A DNA stretch of 64,000 bases. Origin: Curtobacterium sp. MCLR17_032. Its GTDB lineage: Bacteria; Actinomycetota; Actinomycetes; Actinomycetales; Microbacteriaceae. Every line of letters starts with the position of its first letter. Position 1 is the stretch's first letter. Under the pieces are notes generated by a model. The model had not been told where the DNA came from, ran no database searches, and saw nothing but the letters and a program-made list of their open reading frames with translations. The translations under genes were made by a program, and so were the position numbers. Location of the stretch: assembly GCF_003234795.2 (NCBI RefSeq), contig NZ_CP126268.1, positions 1,798,001 to 1,862,000 of the forward strand, given 5' to 3'. Shown here one piece after another: positions 50,979 through 61,602 of the stretch.

Positions 50979-50994
50979 GTCGAGCCGCCGCAAG
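50974..50994 (+). promoter_or_regulatory. Degenerate HAIR-like element
   Basis: GTTGAGT-N7-CCGCAAG resembles the HspR half-sites in the left half and only partly in the right. It lies 63 bp before the good HAIR element and may be a weak second site. Confidence 0.3.
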
Positions 50995-51036
50995 TTCTTC
51001 CACCGAGCGGGAATGAGCACGGCATCCCTGCGTTGC

Positions 51037-51057
51037 ATTGAGTCGAAGGCACTCAAG
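51037..51057 (+). promoter_or_regulatory. HspR operator (HAIR)
   Basis: ATTGAGT-N7-ACTCAAG matches the HspR-associated inverted repeat CTTGAGT-N7-ACTCAAG at all but the first base. It lies 17 bp before the TTG start of the Clp ATPase, where a bound repressor would block transcription. This indicates heat-shock control of the Clp gene. Confidence 0.85.
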
Positions 51058-51074
51058 TTCCTCAGGAGGTCCCT

Positions 51075-53663
51075 TTGCCACAGACGTTCGGCCCGACCGG
51101 CGGCAACGACTCGTTCGACGAGTTCCTCGCACGACTGCTCGCGGCTTCCCAGAACCCCGGCCAGTCCCAGCGGTCCATGCCGTTCGGGCGACCGGTCGAC
51201 ATCACCCGCCTGCTCAGCCGGCGGACCCACGAGCTGCTCCAGCAGACGGCGGCGTACGCCGTCGAGCAGGGCCAGCACGAGATCGACGCCCTGCACGTCC
51301 TGCACGCGCTCGTCGGTACCGAGCCCTTCGCGGCCGTCCTCCGTTCTGCGGGCGCCGACCCGGAGCGCTTCGCCGCCGAGGTCGAGCAGCGCCTGCCGAT
51401 GCCGTCCGGCGACACCGTCGAGGGTCGTCCGGCGCTGACCCCGTCCGCGCAGCGGATCCTGCTCGAGGCGACCCAGGCCGCCCGCGGGTTCGGCAGCACC
51501 TACACCGACCCCGAGCACGTCTTCTTCGCGCTCGTCACGGACCAGGACACGGTCGCGGGCCAACTGCTCGCGAGCGCCGGCGTCACCCCGCAGGTGATGC
51601 AGTCCTACGCACAAGAGGCGGCCGAGGCCGCACGAGAGGGGCGTCCCATGCCCGGCACCACCGCCCAGCAGGACCAGCAGTCGGAGACCCCGACGCTGGA
51701 CCAGTACGGCACCGACCTCACCGCCCGCGCCCGCGAGGGTGGCATCGACCCGGTGATCGGTCGCGCGGACGAGATCGAACAGGCCGTCGAGATCCTGCTC
51801 CGTCGCACCAAGAACAACCCCGTCCTCATCGGTGAGCCCGGCGTCGGCAAGACCGCCATCGTCGAGGGACTCGCCCAGCGCATCGTCGACGGCGACGTCC
51901 CCGCCCTGCTGCAGGGCAAGCGCGTCGTCGCCCTCGACCTGCCCGGCATGCTCGCGGGCACCCGCTACCGCGGTGACTTCGAGGAGCGCCTGACGAACGC
52001 GATGGACGAGATCGCCGCGCACACGGACGAACTCATCGTCTTCGTCGACGAACTCCACACCGCCGTCGGTGCCGGTGGTGGCGGCGAGGGCGGCTCGATG
52101 GACGCGGGCAACATCCTCAAGCCGCGCCTGGCCCGGGGTGACCTGCACCTGGTCGGTGCGACGACGCTCACCGAGTACCGCCGCATCGAGAAGGACGCGG
52201 CCCTCGAGCGTCGCTTTCAACCCGTCACGGTGGGGGAGCCGAACGTCGAGGACGCGATCGCGATCCTCACCGGCCTCAGCCCCCGCTACGCCGAGCACCA
52301 CGGGGTGACCTACGCCGACGACGCGATCCGCGCCGCCGTCGAGCTGTCGCACCGCTACGTCACCGACCGGCACCTGCCGGACAAGGCCATCGACCTCATC
52401 GACCAGGCCGGCGCCCGTCGTCGTCTCGCCCGCTCGGGTGACGTCGACGTCGAGGCCCTCCGCACGCAGGTGGCGGACCTGACGGCCCGGAAGGACCACG
52501 CGGTCGCCGAGGAGCAGTACGAAGAGGCATCGCACCTGCGCGACGAGGTCGCCGGACTGGAGGCGCGGATCACCGCCGCCACCACCGGTGACGTGGAACG
52601 CGCCTCCCGTCCGGCGGCCGCTGACGACGTCATCACGGAAGCCGACATCGCCGCCGTGGTGTCGCGCGCGACCGGGATCCCGGTGACCCGCCTCGGGTCC
52701 GCCGACAAGACCCGCCTCGCCGCCCTGGAGTCCGAGCTGCACGACCGTGTGGTCGGCCAGGACGACGCCGTGCGGGCGATCGCGAAGGCGGTCCGGCGCA
52801 GCCGGACCGGCATGGGCGACCCGCGTCGTCCGGTGGGCAGCTTCCTGTTCCTCGGTCCGACCGGTGTCGGCAAGACCGAACTCGCCAAGGCCCTGGCCGC
52901 GTCGCTGTTCGGTGACGAGTCGGCGATGCTGCGCTTCGACATGAGCGAGTTCGGCGAGCGGCACACGGTCTCGCGGCTGGTCGGAGCCCCTCCCGGGTAC
53001 GTCGGCCACGACGAGGCCGGGCAGCTCACCGAGCGCGTCCGTCGGAACCCGTACTCGGTGATCCTGCTCGACGAGGTCGAGAAGGCGCACCCCGACGTGT
53101 TCAACCTGCTGCTGCAGGTGCTCGACGACGGCCGGCTCACCGACGGGCAGGGTCGGACTGTCGACTTCCGGAACACCGTCGTCATCATGACGTCGAACAT
53201 CGGGTCGGAGTTCCTGGCGTCCCGCTCGGGGGCGCTCGGGTTCTCGGTCGCCGCGGACGGTGGCTACGCGGAGGACGACCTGCGCAACCGGGTGATGGGC
53301 AAGCTCCGCGAGTCGATGCGGCCCGAGTTCATCAACCGCATCGACGAGATCGTGCTCTTCCGCAAGCTCGAGCGCGGGCAGCTGCGGTCCATCGTGTCGC
53401 TGCTGCTGCAGGACACGGCCTTCCGGCTGGCCGCGCAGGGCATGGTCCTGTCGGTGTCCGAGGCCGCGACGGACTGGCTCGCCGAGCACGGGTACGAGCC
53501 GGAGTACGGCGCCCGGCCGCTCCGTCGACTGATCCAGCGCGAGGTCGACGACCGGATCGCGGAGCTCGTGGTCGACGGGTCGGCGCACGAGGGTGACACG
53601 GTCCGGATCGACGTCGCCGAGGACGTGCTCGTCGCGGTGGTCGACGCTCCCGTGACGGTCTAG
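51075..53663 (+). CDS. Clp protease ATPase subunit (ClpC-like)
   Basis: An 862-residue AAA+ unfoldase with two ATPase modules. After an N-terminal Clp_N domain, Walker A of the first module is GEPGVGKT (about 253-260) and of the second GPTGVGKT (about 594-601). A UVR-like motif in the middle ([15 protein letters not shown]) and an LGF loop near the C-terminus (SGALGFS), the ClpP-docking loop, point to ClpC rather than ClpB. The start is TTG 51075 with AGGAGGT four bases upstream. The HspR operator upstream marks it as a heat-shock gene. No clpP lies nearby. Confidence 0.9.
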   Translation: MPQTFGPTGGNDSFDEFLARLLAASQNPGQSQRSMPFGRPVDITRLLSRRTHELLQQTAAYAVEQGQHEIDALHVLHALVGTEPFAAVLRSAGADPERFAAEVEQRLPMPSGDTVEGRPALTPSAQRILLEATQAARGFGSTYTDPEHVFFALVTDQDTVAGQLLASAGVTPQVMQSYAQEAAEAAREGRPMPGTTAQQDQQSETPTLDQYGTDLTARAREGGIDPVIGRADEIEQAVEILLRRTKNNPVLIGEPGVGKTAIVEGLAQRIVDGDVPALLQGKRVVALDLPGMLAGTRYRGDFEERLTNAMDEIAAHTDELIVFVDELHTAVGAGGGGEGGSMDAGNILKPRLARGDLHLVGATTLTEYRRIEKDAALERRFQPVTVGEPNVEDAIAILTGLSPRYAEHHGVTYADDAIRAAVELSHRYVTDRHLPDKAIDLIDQAGARRRLARSGDVDVEALRTQVADLTARKDHAVAEEQYEEASHLRDEVAGLEARITAATTGDVERASRPAAADDVITEADIAAVVSRATGIPVTRLGSADKTRLAALESELHDRVVGQDDAVRAIAKAVRRSRTGMGDPRRPVGSFLFLGPTGVGKTELAKALAASLFGDESAMLRFDMSEFGERHTVSRLVGAPPGYVGHDEAGQLTERVRRNPYSVILLDEVEKAHPDVFNLLLQVLDDGRLTDGQGRTVDFRNTVVIMTSNIGSEFLASRSGALGFSVAADGGYAEDDLRNRVMGKLRESMRPEFINRIDEIVLFRKLERGQLRSIVSLLLQDTAFRLAAQGMVLSVSEAATDWLAEHGYEPEYGARPLRRLIQREVDDRIAELVVDGSAHEGDTVRIDVAEDVLVAVVDAPVTV

Positions 53664-53676
53664 TCAGCTGTTCATC

Positions 53677-53712
53677 GAGAAGCCCCCGGTACTGCGGTAC
53701 CGGGGGCTTCTC
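53677..53712 (+). terminator. Terminator of the Clp gene
   Basis: A perfect 16-bp stem (GAGAAGCCCCCGGTAC / GTACCGGGGGCTTCTC) with loop TGCG begins 13 bp after the stop. No long T run follows, as is common in high-GC genomes. Confidence 0.85.
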
Positions 53713-53754
53713 GGGTGTTCCCGAGTGCAATCTCGGAGAAATGCGAGAAAAGGG

Positions 53755-53784
53755 TTGCGCGTGCGTTCTCGAGGTGGATAGTGT
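53755..53784 (+). promoter_or_regulatory. Sigma-70-type promoter candidate
   Basis: TTGCGC at 53755-53760 and TAGTGT at 53779-53784, with an 18-base spacer, fit the actinobacterial housekeeping promoter. The surrounding bases are richer in A and T than the neighbours. It points toward the 22-codon frame at 53856. Confidence 0.5.
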
Positions 53785-53855
53785 TCTCTCGACGCGAACG
53801 GATCACCGACCCGCCGTCGAGAACCAGCAGACACCGTGCCGAAAGGGGGCCGACA

Positions 53856-53924
53856 ATGATCACCACGCAGACGCCGTTCCGAGCAGTCCGTGGAACCACC
53901 GGCTCCTTCGCCTGGTCGTGCTGA
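53856..53924 (+). CDS. Possible 22-residue peptide
   Basis: ATG 53856 is preceded by GAAAGGGGG five bases upstream and opens a frame of 22 codons, MITTQTPFRAVRGTTGSFAW then SC. A promoter candidate lies 72 bp before it. The peptide has no hydrophobic signal. It may be a leader for the transcript that continues to the 81-residue gene or a small functional peptide; coding is not proven. Confidence 0.35.
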   Translation: MITTQTPFRAVRGTTGSFAWSC

Positions 53925-54202
53925 TGAACACGCCGTCCTGAACCACGGCCAGGGCTGACCTGGGTCGGCCCCTCGCCGGGCACGTCCATCCGCCGGACTC
54001 GTCCCGTTGCTGGACTCGTCCAGTCGCCGGTTCCGTGGCCCTTCCGGCCCCGGTCCCTGGCTCGTGTCGTCGCCGGCCGCATGCCGTCCGGCTGCTGGGC
54101 TGCGGCTCGTCATCCACGACAGGGCTCGTCCACGACGGCTGCTCGTCCACGCTGACTCGACCGTTCATCACGCGAGTGGACCGCACAGCAGGTCATCGTC
54201 GC

Positions 54203-54232
54203 TGAATGCACACGCATTTCCCCGTGCATTCA
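54203..54232. repeat. 9-bp perfect inverted repeat
   Basis: TGAATGCAC (54203-54211) and GTGCATTCA (54224-54232) are perfect complements around a 12-base loop. They lie about 130 bp upstream of the 81-residue gene. This looks like an operator for a dimeric repressor or a small hairpin. Confidence 0.55.
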
Positions 54233-54364
54233 CGCGAACGCATTTCCTCGGGCGATCCGTCGCGCGTCCGCTCATCGCACCTCGACGTCGACCGAGGTGC
54301 GACCCCGGTCGATTCGTCGACCCCGATTCCGCTTTCCTCCGCCATTCTCCGAACAGGGAACACC

Positions 54365-54610
54365 ATGTCATCGAAGACCCTCCTCCGCCCGGTACGACCA
54401 CCGACCGGACGACCCCACCGGGTGTCGCTGCCGGACCGGATCGCCCTCCGGATCGGACTCGCCCTCATCGTGTGGAGCCGCCGCACCCGGCGTCAGCCGC
54501 ACGAGATCGACCCCGCCGCCGAACTCCGGCGGCACCGCGAAGAACAGGCCCGCCTCGCTCGTGAAGCCGAGTGGGTGGTCCTCGGCGCCGCCATGCACAT
54601 GTGGCGGTGA
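54365..54610 (+). CDS. Small basic protein (81 aa)
   Basis: The protein has an amphipathic or membrane-associating helix (DRIALRIGLALIVWSRR, about 25-41) followed by a charged helix (ELRRHREEQARLAREAEWVV). The pattern is like small conserved proteins of unknown function in actinobacteria. ATG 54365 has AGGGA six bases upstream. The third palindromic terminator follows its stop. Confidence 0.65.
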   Translation: MSSKTLLRPVRPPTGRPHRVSLPDRIALRIGLALIVWSRRTRRQPHEIDPAAELRRHREEQARLAREAEWVVLGAAMHMWR

Positions 54611-54635
54611 CCGACGTGGACGCCCAGCGCGACCA

Positions 54636-54687
54636 GCGTCGGACGGGAGGCACGGCACCAGCCCGCGCCGCGCCTCCCGTCCGACGC
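54636..54687. terminator. Palindromic terminator, family copy 3
   Basis: Arms of 21 bases (54636-54656 and 54667-54687) with GCGTCGGACGGGAGGCACGG-type sequence pair with a single G-U-type mismatch around a 10-base loop. It ends the 81-residue gene's transcript just before apt and shares the GGACGGGAGGC core with copies 1 and 2. Confidence 0.75.
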
Positions 54688-54745
54688 CAGCCGCGTACCC
54701 GACCGCGGAACGGCGGGACCCTGCCAGCCCCGTACGGTTGAGGAC

Positions 54746-55288
54746 ATGACCGACTCCGCCGCTGCCCTCGTCGAGCGCCTCACCACGATCGTCCCCGACT
54801 TCCCGAAGCCGGGCGTGCTCTTCCGCGACGTGACGCCGGTGTTCGCCGACCCGATCGCCTTCGGCCGCGTGTGCGAGGCCCTCGCCGCGCCCTTCGCCGT
54901 CGGTGGTGGCTTCGCCGCCGTCGCCGGCATCGAGGCGCGCGGGTTCGCGCTGGCCGGCGGGATCGCCGCGCAGCACCAGGTCGGCGTGCTCACGGTCCGC
55001 AAGGCCGGCAAGCTGCCGGGCGAGGTCCTCAGCGAGCAGTACGCGCTCGAGTACGGCGAGGCCGAACTCGAGCTCCGCCCGGGCCAGCTCGAACCGGGCA
55101 CCCGGGTGCTCGTCGTCGACGACGTCCTGGCCACCGGGGGCACCGCCGCCGCGACCGTGACCCTGCTCGAACGTGCCGGGTACCAGGCGATCGGCTTCGC
55201 CGCACTCCTCGAACTCGACGGCCTGTCCGGTCGCGAACGCATCGAGCCGCGCCTGCCCGTCACCACGCTCGGCCGCGTGCCCGCCTGA
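54746..55288 (+). CDS. apt: Adenine phosphoribosyltransferase
   Basis: A 180-residue purine-salvage enzyme that makes AMP from adenine and PRPP. The start [20 protein letters not shown] and the middle [13 protein letters not shown] are typical of Apt. The PRPP-binding loop is [18 protein letters not shown] (about 121-138). It begins at ATG 54746. It lies upstream of thrS with a gap of 53 bp. Confidence 0.93.
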   Translation: MTDSAAALVERLTTIVPDFPKPGVLFRDVTPVFADPIAFGRVCEALAAPFAVGGGFAAVAGIEARGFALAGGIAAQHQVGVLTVRKAGKLPGEVLSEQYALEYGEAELELRPGQLEPGTRVLVVDDVLATGGTAAATVTLLERAGYQAIGFAALLELDGLSGRERIEPRLPVTTLGRVPA

Positions 55289-55341
55289 CCCGGCCCGCCA
55301 CTACCATCGACGTACCACCATACCGAGGGAGCCCCACCATC

Positions 55342-57372
55342 GTGACCGAGTCAGTCGCCGCACCGTCCGCCGAGCCCGACGCCGTGCCCCAGGCACCCGA
55401 GCCCCGCACCGCGACGACCACCACGACGGGCACCGAGCTCTTCGACGGCGTCCGCGGCGTCGTCGCCATCCGGGTCGACCGCGTCCTCAAGGACCTCGCC
55501 GCGGACGTGCAGGCGGGCGAGACCGCCGAGCCGGTGACGCTCGACGAGCAGGACGGCCTCGACATCCTCCGGCACAGCGCCGCCCACGTGCTGGCGCAGG
55601 CCGTGCAGCAGATCAACCCCGACGCCAAGCTCGGCATCGGGCCGCCCGTCACCGACGGCTTCTACTACGACTTCGACGTCGCCGAGCCCTTCACGCCGGA
55701 GGACCTCAAGGCGATCGAGAAGGGCATGGACCGGATCGTCAAGCAGGCCCAGCGCTTCCGCCGCCGGGTCGTCAGCGACGACGAAGCCCGCCAGCTGATG
55801 GCGGGGGAGCCCTACAAGCAGGAGCTCATCGGGCTCAAGGGCGCCGCGTCCGAGGGCGACTCGGGCGAGAGCGTCGAGGTCGGTGCCGGCGAACTCACCG
55901 TCTACGAGAACGTCGACCCGAAGTCCGGCGACGTCGTCTGGCAGGACCTCTGCCGTGGCCCGCACGTGCCGCACACCCGCTGGATCGGCAACGCCGCGAA
56001 GCTCATGCGTGTGGCGGCTGCGTACTGGCGCGGCTCCGAGAAGAACCCGCAGCTGCAGCGCGTCTACGGCACCGCCTGGCCCGACAAGGACCAGCTCAAG
56101 GCGTATCTCGTCCGCCTCGAGGAAGCCGCGAAGCGTGACCACCGCAAGCTCGGTGCCGAACTCGACCTGTTCTCGTTCCCGGACGAGATCGGCTCGGGCC
56201 TGGCGATCTTCCACCCCAAGGGCGGCATCATCCGCCGTGAGATGGAGGACTACTCGCGTCGTCGGCACGAGCAGGAGGGCTACTCCTTCGTCTACACGCC
56301 GCACATCACCAAGGGCGACCTGTTCGAGCAGTCCGGTCACCTGGGTTGGTACAAGGACGGCATGTTCCCGCCCATGCACATGGACGAGGCCCGCGACGAG
56401 GACGGCAACGTCACCCGGCAGGGTGCGGACTACTACCTCAAGCCGATGAACTGCCCGATGCACATCCTGGCGTACCGGTCGCAGGCTCGCTCCTACCGCG
56501 ACCTGCCCCTGCGGATGTTCGAGTTCGGCACGGTCTACCGCAACGAGAAGTCCGGCGTCATCCACGGCCTCACCCGGGTCCGCGGCCTGACCCAGGACGA
56601 CGCCCACATCTTCACCACGAAGGAGAAGATGAAGGAGGAGCTCACCACGACCCTGCAGTTCGTGCTGTCGCTGCTCCGTGACTACGGCCTCGACGACTTC
56701 TACCTCGAGCTCTCCACGAAGGACCCGGAGAAGTACGTCGGCGACGACGACGTCTGGGAAGAGGCCACGAACACCCTGCGCGAGGTCGCCGAGGAGACCG
56801 GACTCGAACTCGTGCCGGACCCCGCCGGAGCGGCGTTCTACGGCCCGAAGATCTCGGTGCAGGCCCGTGACGCCATCGGCCGCACCTGGCAGATGTCGAC
56901 CGTGCAGCTGGACTTCAACCTGCCGGAGCGCTTCGGCATCGAGTACGCCGCAGCCGACGGCACCCGCCAGCGTCCGGTGATGATCCACCGCGCCCTGTTC
57001 GGCTCGATCGAGCGGTTCTTCGGCGTCCTCACCGAGCACTACGCCGGTGCGTTCCCCGCGTGGCTGTCGCCGGTGCAGGTCGTCGCCATCCCGGTGGCCG
57101 AGGAGTACGGCGACTACCTCGACGAGGTCGTCGCGAAGCTCCGCGCCCAGGGCGTCCGCGCCGAGGTCGACCACTCGGACGACCGCATGCAGAAGAAGAT
57201 CCGCACGCACACCAAGGCCAAGGTGCCGTTCCAGCTCATCGCGGGCGGGGACGACCGTGACGCCGGAGCCGTGAGCTTCCGCTTCCGCGACGGCCGCCAG
57301 GACAACGGTGTGCCCGTGGACGAAGCGGTCGAGCGCATCACGACCGCGATCCGCGACCGCGTGCAGGTCTGA
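55342..57372 (+). CDS. thrS: Threonyl-tRNA synthetase
   Basis: A 676-residue class II synthetase. After a shortened TGS-like start, the editing domain has the HxxxH metal motif in [13 protein letters not shown] and CRGPHVPHT. The catalytic core has motif 2 [20 protein letters not shown] with the zinc-ligand Cys in PMNCPMHI, and motif 3 [16 protein letters not shown]. The anticodon-binding domain ends the chain. It starts at GTG 55342, ten bases after GAGGGAG. No T-box leader is visible in the short upstream gap. Confidence 0.96.
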   Translation: MTESVAAPSAEPDAVPQAPEPRTATTTTTGTELFDGVRGVVAIRVDRVLKDLAADVQAGETAEPVTLDEQDGLDILRHSAAHVLAQAVQQINPDAKLGIGPPVTDGFYYDFDVAEPFTPEDLKAIEKGMDRIVKQAQRFRRRVVSDDEARQLMAGEPYKQELIGLKGAASEGDSGESVEVGAGELTVYENVDPKSGDVVWQDLCRGPHVPHTRWIGNAAKLMRVAAAYWRGSEKNPQLQRVYGTAWPDKDQLKAYLVRLEEAAKRDHRKLGAELDLFSFPDEIGSGLAIFHPKGGIIRREMEDYSRRRHEQEGYSFVYTPHITKGDLFEQSGHLGWYKDGMFPPMHMDEARDEDGNVTRQGADYYLKPMNCPMHILAYRSQARSYRDLPLRMFEFGTVYRNEKSGVIHGLTRVRGLTQDDAHIFTTKEKMKEELTTTLQFVLSLLRDYGLDDFYLELSTKDPEKYVGDDDVWEEATNTLREVAEETGLELVPDPAGAAFYGPKISVQARDAIGRTWQMSTVQLDFNLPERFGIEYAAADGTRQRPVMIHRALFGSIERFFGVLTEHYAGAFPAWLSPVQVVAIPVAEEYGDYLDEVVAKLRAQGVRAEVDHSDDRMQKKIRTHTKAKVPFQLIAGGDDRDAGAVSFRFRDGRQDNGVPVDEAVERITTAIRDRVQV

Positions 57373-57950
57373 TGACCGGCCCGCTCGACGACGAGGGCAA
57401 CCCGCTGGAGATCCGGGACGCCGCCACCCAGGCGGCGGTCCCGGACTCCTTCCAGCGCCTGTGGAACCCGCACCGGATGGCGTACATCGACGCCGGCCGT
57501 GCGGGGGAGGGCCGCGGCCACCGCGACGACTGCCCGTTCTGCGAGGCACCGCGGAAGTCCGACGAGGACGCCCTCATCGTCGCGCGGGGCGAGCACGCCT
57601 ACGTGCTGCTCAACCTGTACCCCTACAACAACGGCCACCTGCTGGTCTGCCCCTACCGGCACGTCCCGCTCTACGACGAGGCGACGCCCCAGGAGCTGCA
57701 GGAGATCGGCGAACTCACCCAGACGGCGATGCGGGTCCTGCGCGAGGTCTCGCACTGCGACGGCTTCAACATCGGCATGAACCAGGGCGAGGTCGCCGGA
57801 GCGGGCGTCGCCGCCCACCTGCACCAGCACATCGTGCCGCGGTGGCAGTCGGACGCGAACTTCTTCCCGATCATCGCCCGGACGAAGTCGCTCTCGCAGA
57901 TGCTCGGCGACACTCGTCGACTCGTCGCCGAGGGGTGGCCGTCGGACTAG
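57372..57950 (+). CDS. HIT domain protein (Ap4A phosphorylase-like)
   Basis: A 192-residue histidine-triad hydrolase. A Cys-x2-Cys (DCPFCEAP, near residue 53) begins the domain, and the catalytic triad motif is HLHQHIVPRW near residue 150. It acts on dinucleoside polyphosphates or other nucleotide conjugates. ATG 57372 overlaps the thrS stop by one base (TGATG), so translation is coupled to thrS. Confidence 0.92.
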   Translation: MTGPLDDEGNPLEIRDAATQAAVPDSFQRLWNPHRMAYIDAGRAGEGRGHRDDCPFCEAPRKSDEDALIVARGEHAYVLLNLYPYNNGHLLVCPYRHVPLYDEATPQELQEIGELTQTAMRVLREVSHCDGFNIGMNQGEVAGAGVAAHLHQHIVPRWQSDANFFPIIARTKSLSQMLGDTRRLVAEGWPSD

Positions 57951-57962
57951 ACTGAGGGGATC

Positions 57963-58880
57963 ATGAGCGACAGCACCCCCAGCACCGTCAACGCCACTTC
58001 GACCACCGGGTCCTCGCGCGTCAAGCGCGGTCTCGCGGAGATGCTCAAGGGCGGCGTCATCATGGACGTGATCGACGCCGACCAGGCACGCATCGCCGAG
58101 GAAGCCGGCGCCACCGCCGTCATGGCCCTCGAGCGCGTCCCCGCCGACATCCGCGCCCAGGGTGGTGTCGCCCGCATGTCCGACCCGTCGATGATCGAGG
58201 AGATCATCGCCGCCGTGTCGATCCCCGTCATGGCGAAGGCCCGCATCGGCCACTTCGTCGAGGCCCAGGTGCTGCAGGAGCTCGGCGTCGACTACATCGA
58301 CGAGTCCGAGGTCCTCTCGCCGGCCGACTACGTGAACCACATCGACAAGTGGAAGTTCACGACCCCCTTCGTCTGCGGTGCCACCAACCTCGGCGAAGCG
58401 CTCCGTCGCATCACCGAGGGCGCGGCGATGATCCGCTCCAAGGGCGAAGCCGGCACCGGTGACGTGTCCGAGGCCACGCGCCACATCCGCACCATCTCGA
58501 AGGAGATCGCTGCGCTGCGGAACCTCAAGGAAGACGAGCTCTACGTCGCCGCCAAGGAACTGCAGGCGCCGTACGACGTGGTGAAGGAAGTCGCCCAGAC
58601 CGGCAAGCTGCCCGTCGTGCTCTTCACCGCCGGTGGTGTCGCCACCCCGGCCGACGCCGCGATGATGATGCAGCTCGGCGCGGACGGCGTGTTCGTCGGC
58701 TCCGGCATCTTCAAGTCGGGCGACCCGGCCAAGCGTGCCGCCGCCATCGTGAAGGCCGTCACCTTCCACGACGACCCGAAGGTCATCGCCGAGGTCTCCC
58801 GCGGTCTGGGTGAGGCGATGGTCGGCATCAACGTCGCCGACGTCCCCGCACCGCACCGCCTCGCCGAGCGTGGCTGGTAA
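57963..58880 (+). CDS. pdxS: Pyridoxal 5'-phosphate synthase subunit PdxS
   Basis: A 305-residue (beta/alpha)8-barrel that condenses ribose 5-phosphate, glyceraldehyde 3-phosphate and ammonia to [23 protein letters not shown] carries the Asp of the active site, [14 protein letters not shown] the first catalytic Lys, [20 protein letters not shown] the second Lys and loop, and [10 protein letters not shown] the phosphate site. It begins at ATG 57963 and overlaps pdxT. Confidence 0.96.
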   Translation: MSDSTPSTVNATSTTGSSRVKRGLAEMLKGGVIMDVIDADQARIAEEAGATAVMALERVPADIRAQGGVARMSDPSMIEEIIAAVSIPVMAKARIGHFVEAQVLQELGVDYIDESEVLSPADYVNHIDKWKFTTPFVCGATNLGEALRRITEGAAMIRSKGEAGTGDVSEATRHIRTISKEIAALRNLKEDELYVAAKELQAPYDVVKEVAQTGKLPVVLFTAGGVATPADAAMMMQLGADGVFVGSGIFKSGDPAKRAAAIVKAVTFHDDPKVIAEVSRGLGEAMVGINVADVPAPHRLAERGW

Positions 58881-59469
58881 GCCGTCGCCCCGGATCGGCG
58901 TCCTCGCCCTGCAGGGCGACTTCCGCGAGCACATCGCGTCGCTCACCGAGCTCGGCGCTGACGTCGTGCCGCTCCGCCGTCCGGAGGAGATCGACACCCT
59001 CGACGGTGTCGTGATCCCCGGCGGCGAGTCGAGCGTGATGGACAAGCTGTCCCGCGCGTTCGGCGTCGCCGGACCGCTGGGCGACGCCATCCGCGGGGGG
59101 CTGCCGACCTACGGCACCTGTGCGGGCATGATCATGCTCAGCTCGCGGATCACCGACGGCATCGCGGGGCAGCACACGCTCGACGTGCTCGACACCACGG
59201 TGCGGCGGAACGCGTTCGGCAACCAGAACGACTCGTTCGAGATCGACATCCCGATGCCCGACCTCGGCGAGGCCCCGGTGCACGCGGTGTTCATCCGGGC
59301 GCCGGTCGTCGAGCAGCACGGCGCCGGCGTCGACGTCATCGGTGCCCTGCCCGACGGTCAGGTCGTGGCCGTGCAGCAGGGCAACGTGCTCGCGAGTGCG
59401 TTCCACCCCGAGGTCGCTGGCGAGGACCGGTTCCACCGCCGCTTCCTCGACATCGTCCGTCGCGCCTGA
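58870..59469 (+). CDS. pdxT: PLP synthase glutaminase subunit PdxT
   Basis: A 199-residue class I glutamine amidotransferase that supplies ammonia to PdxS. The substrate site is [13 protein letters not shown], the nucleophile Cys is in [10 protein letters not shown], and the His/Glu pair is in [18 protein letters not shown]. The GTG 58870 start overlaps the pdxS end by 11 nt, which keeps synthesis of the two subunits in step. Confidence 0.95.
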   Translation: MAGKPSPRIGVLALQGDFREHIASLTELGADVVPLRRPEEIDTLDGVVIPGGESSVMDKLSRAFGVAGPLGDAIRGGLPTYGTCAGMIMLSSRITDGIAGQHTLDVLDTTVRRNAFGNQNDSFEIDIPMPDLGEAPVHAVFIRAPVVEQHGAGVDVIGALPDGQVVAVQQGNVLASAFHPEVAGEDRFHRRFLDIVRRA

Positions 59470-59573
59470 TGCCCACCCGGCCGCCTGGCCAGCCGGGCCT
59501 GCGCGGCGGACGCACACCGCGCCTCCCGGGCCGGTAAACTGTCGGAGACTTTCCGCACGACGCAAGGAGAACC

Positions 59574-60338
59574 GTGTCCGGGCATTCCAAGTGGGCGACG
59601 ACGAAGCACAAGAAGGCCGTCATCGACGGTCGCCGTGCGAAGTCGTTCGCCAAGCTCATCAAGAACATCGAAGTCGCCGCGAAGATGGGCGGGGCCGACA
59701 TGTCGGGCAACCCGACCCTCGTCGACGCGGTCCAGAAGGCCAAGAAGACCTCGGTGCCGAACGACAACATCGACCGCGCCATCAAGCGCGGTGCCGGCCT
59801 GACCGGCGAGTCGATCGAGTACACGACCATCATGTACGAGGGGTACGGGCCGAACGGCGTCGCGCTCCTGGTCGAGTGCCTCACCGACAACAAGAACCGT
59901 GCCGCGGCCGAGGTCCGGACGGCGATGAACCGCAACGGCGGCACCATGGCCGACCCGGGCAGTGTCGCGTACAACTTCAACCGCAAGGGCGTCATCTCGG
60001 TCACCAAGACCGACGCCCTGACCGAGGACGACGTCATGACGGCCGTGCTCGACGCGGGTGTCGAGGACGTCATCGACCAGGGCGGTGGCTTCGAGGTCAT
60101 CACCGAGGCGAGCGACCTGGTCGAGGCCCGCACCGCCCTGCAGGCAGCCGGCATCGACTACGACGCCGCGGACGCCGAGTTCGTGCCGAACCTCAAGGTC
60201 GAGGTCGACGCGGACACCGCCCGCAAGGTGTTCAAGCTCATCGACGCGCTCGAGGACAGCGACGACGTGCAGAACGTCTACGCCAACTTCGACGTGCCGG
60301 CGGACGTGCAGGCTGAGCTCGACGAAGACGAGGACTGA
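59574..60338 (+). CDS. yebC: YebC/PmpR family protein
   Basis: A 254-residue protein of the YebC family, recently linked to translation of proline-rich or stalling sequences and earlier to transcriptional control. The family start is [20 protein letters not shown], followed by the DNA- or RNA-binding fold, and the later [20 protein letters not shown] is the usual second signature. It starts at GTG 59574 with AAGGAGAA just upstream and precedes the ruv genes, as in most actinobacteria. Confidence 0.95.
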   Translation: MSGHSKWATTKHKKAVIDGRRAKSFAKLIKNIEVAAKMGGADMSGNPTLVDAVQKAKKTSVPNDNIDRAIKRGAGLTGESIEYTTIMYEGYGPNGVALLVECLTDNKNRAAAEVRTAMNRNGGTMADPGSVAYNFNRKGVISVTKTDALTEDDVMTAVLDAGVEDVIDQGGGFEVITEASDLVEARTALQAAGIDYDAADAEFVPNLKVEVDADTARKVFKLIDALEDSDDVQNVYANFDVPADVQAELDEDED

Positions 60339-60364
60339 TCACGGCCAGGGCCGGCGCGCTGCGG

Positions 60365-60988
60365 GTGCTCGGGGTCGACCCCGGGCTCACCCGCTGCGGC
60401 GTCGGCGTGGTCGAGGTCACGCCGGACCGCCGCGCCCGCCTGGTGCACGTCACGGTCGTCCGTACCCCGGCGGACATGGCGCTGGAGCTCCGGCTGCTCG
60501 CGATCGCCGAGGGCATCGCCGAGCAGATCGACGCGCACCGGCCCGACGCGGTGGCCGTGGAGCGGGTGTTCGCGCAGGCGAACGTCCGGACGGTGATGGG
60601 CACGGCGCAGGCGTCCGGCCTCGCCCTGCACGCCGCCGCCGCGCGCGGGCTGCCGGTCGGGCTGCACACCCCGTCCGAGGTCAAGGCCGCGATCACCGGC
60701 TACGGCAACGCCGACAAGCGGCAGGTCCAGGCGATGGTCGCCCGGGTCCTCGGCCTCGCCGAGGCACCCAAGCCCGCCGATGCCGCGGACGCGCTCGCCC
60801 TGGCGGTCTGTCATGCCTGGAGGCTCGGCTCACCCGACGCCGTCAGCTCCGGACCGGGGACCCTCACCCCCGCACAGCGTGCCTGGCGGGACGCGCAGGC
60901 CGGGGCGGCCGGCCGCAGTGCCGCGTCACCCCTCGTGCGGAGCGGCGGCGCGAGGACGTCCCCGGCCCGCCCTAGGCTCGGAGCATGA
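60365..60988 (+). CDS. ruvC: Holliday junction resolvase RuvC
   Basis: A nuclease that resolves Holliday junctions as a dimer. The first acidic residue is in [16 protein letters not shown], the Glu in [13 protein letters not shown], and the later acids in [17 protein letters not shown]. After the fold there is an unusual tail of about 45 residues, rich in Ala, Gly and Arg. No ATG start exists in the frame. GTG 60365 begins right inside the first strand, and CTG 60359 would give the expected MRVLGVDPG. The stop overlaps ruvA (ATGA). Confidence 0.92.
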   Translation: MLGVDPGLTRCGVGVVEVTPDRRARLVHVTVVRTPADMALELRLLAIAEGIAEQIDAHRPDAVAVERVFAQANVRTVMGTAQASGLALHAAAARGLPVGLHTPSEVKAAITGYGNADKRQVQAMVARVLGLAEAPKPADAADALALAVCHAWRLGSPDAVSSGPGTLTPAQRAWRDAQAGAAGRSAASPLVRSGGARTSPARPRLGA

Positions 60989-61602
60989 TCGCGAGTCTCC
61001 GGGGCACCTGCATCGACGTCGCCGGATCGACCGCCGTGGTGGAGGTCAGCGGAGTCGGGTACGCCGTCACGGTGACGCCCGCGCACGCCCTGACGATGCG
61101 CCACGGGGCGGAGGTCTTCGTCCGCACGGCCCTGATCGTCCGGGACGACGCGTTCGAGCTCTTCGGCTTCGAGTCGACCGATGCCCTGCGCGTCTTCGAC
61201 CTGCTCCGGAGCGTCTCCGGCGTCGGCCCGAAGTCCGCACTCGGCGTCCTCGGACAGATGACCGCGGCCCAGGTCGCGAACGCCGTCGCGCACGACGACG
61301 ACGGGGCGTTCCGCAAGGTCTCTGGCATCGGACCGAAGACCGCCAAGCTCATCATCGTCGCCCTCTCCGGCAAGCTCGCCGCGTTCGAGGCACCCACGAC
61401 CACCGGCGCCGCTGCCGCGGTCGCCCACCCCGCGACCGAGGACGTCGTCATCGCCCTGGTCGGCCTCGGCTGGCGCGAGGACGCGGCGCGCAGCGCCGTC
61501 GACGACGCCGTCGCGAACGAGCCCGGCGTCGAGCAGATGGGGACGCAGGCACTGCTCCGGGCCGCGCTCGGGACCCTCCGACCCACGGGTGCCGGCCGAT
61601 GA
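60985..61602 (+). CDS. ruvA: Holliday junction helicase subunit RuvA
   Basis: A 205-residue junction-binding protein. The N-terminal OB fold begins [20 protein letters not shown]. Two helix-hairpin-helix motifs follow ([18 protein letters not shown] and [18 protein letters not shown]), and the C-terminal RuvB-binding domain is [18 protein letters not shown]. It overlaps ruvC and ruvB by 4 nt each. Confidence 0.95.
   Translation: MIASLRGTCIDVAGSTAVVEVSGVGYAVTVTPAHALTMRHGAEVFVRTALIVRDDAFELFGFESTDALRVFDLLRSVSGVGPKSALGVLGQMTAAQVANAVAHDDDGAFRKVSGIGPKTAKLIIVALSGKLAAFEAPTTTGAAAAVAHPATEDVVIALVGLGWREDAARSAVDDAVANEPGVEQMGTQALLRAALGTLRPTGAGR

Noticed and set aside
49257..53588. Very long open frame on the strand opposite to the Clp ATPase
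   Set aside because: High-GC third-position bias keeps the antisense frame open. The sense strand has full Clp motifs, a ribosome site and an operator, and the antisense product has no recognisable domain.
55289..55341. T-box leader upstream of thrS
   Set aside because: The gap is only 53 bp and contains no T-box sequence or specifier stem.
57114..59090. Long open frame opposite to the HIT and pdxS genes
   Set aside because: Same GC-bias effect as elsewhere. The sense products are clear families.
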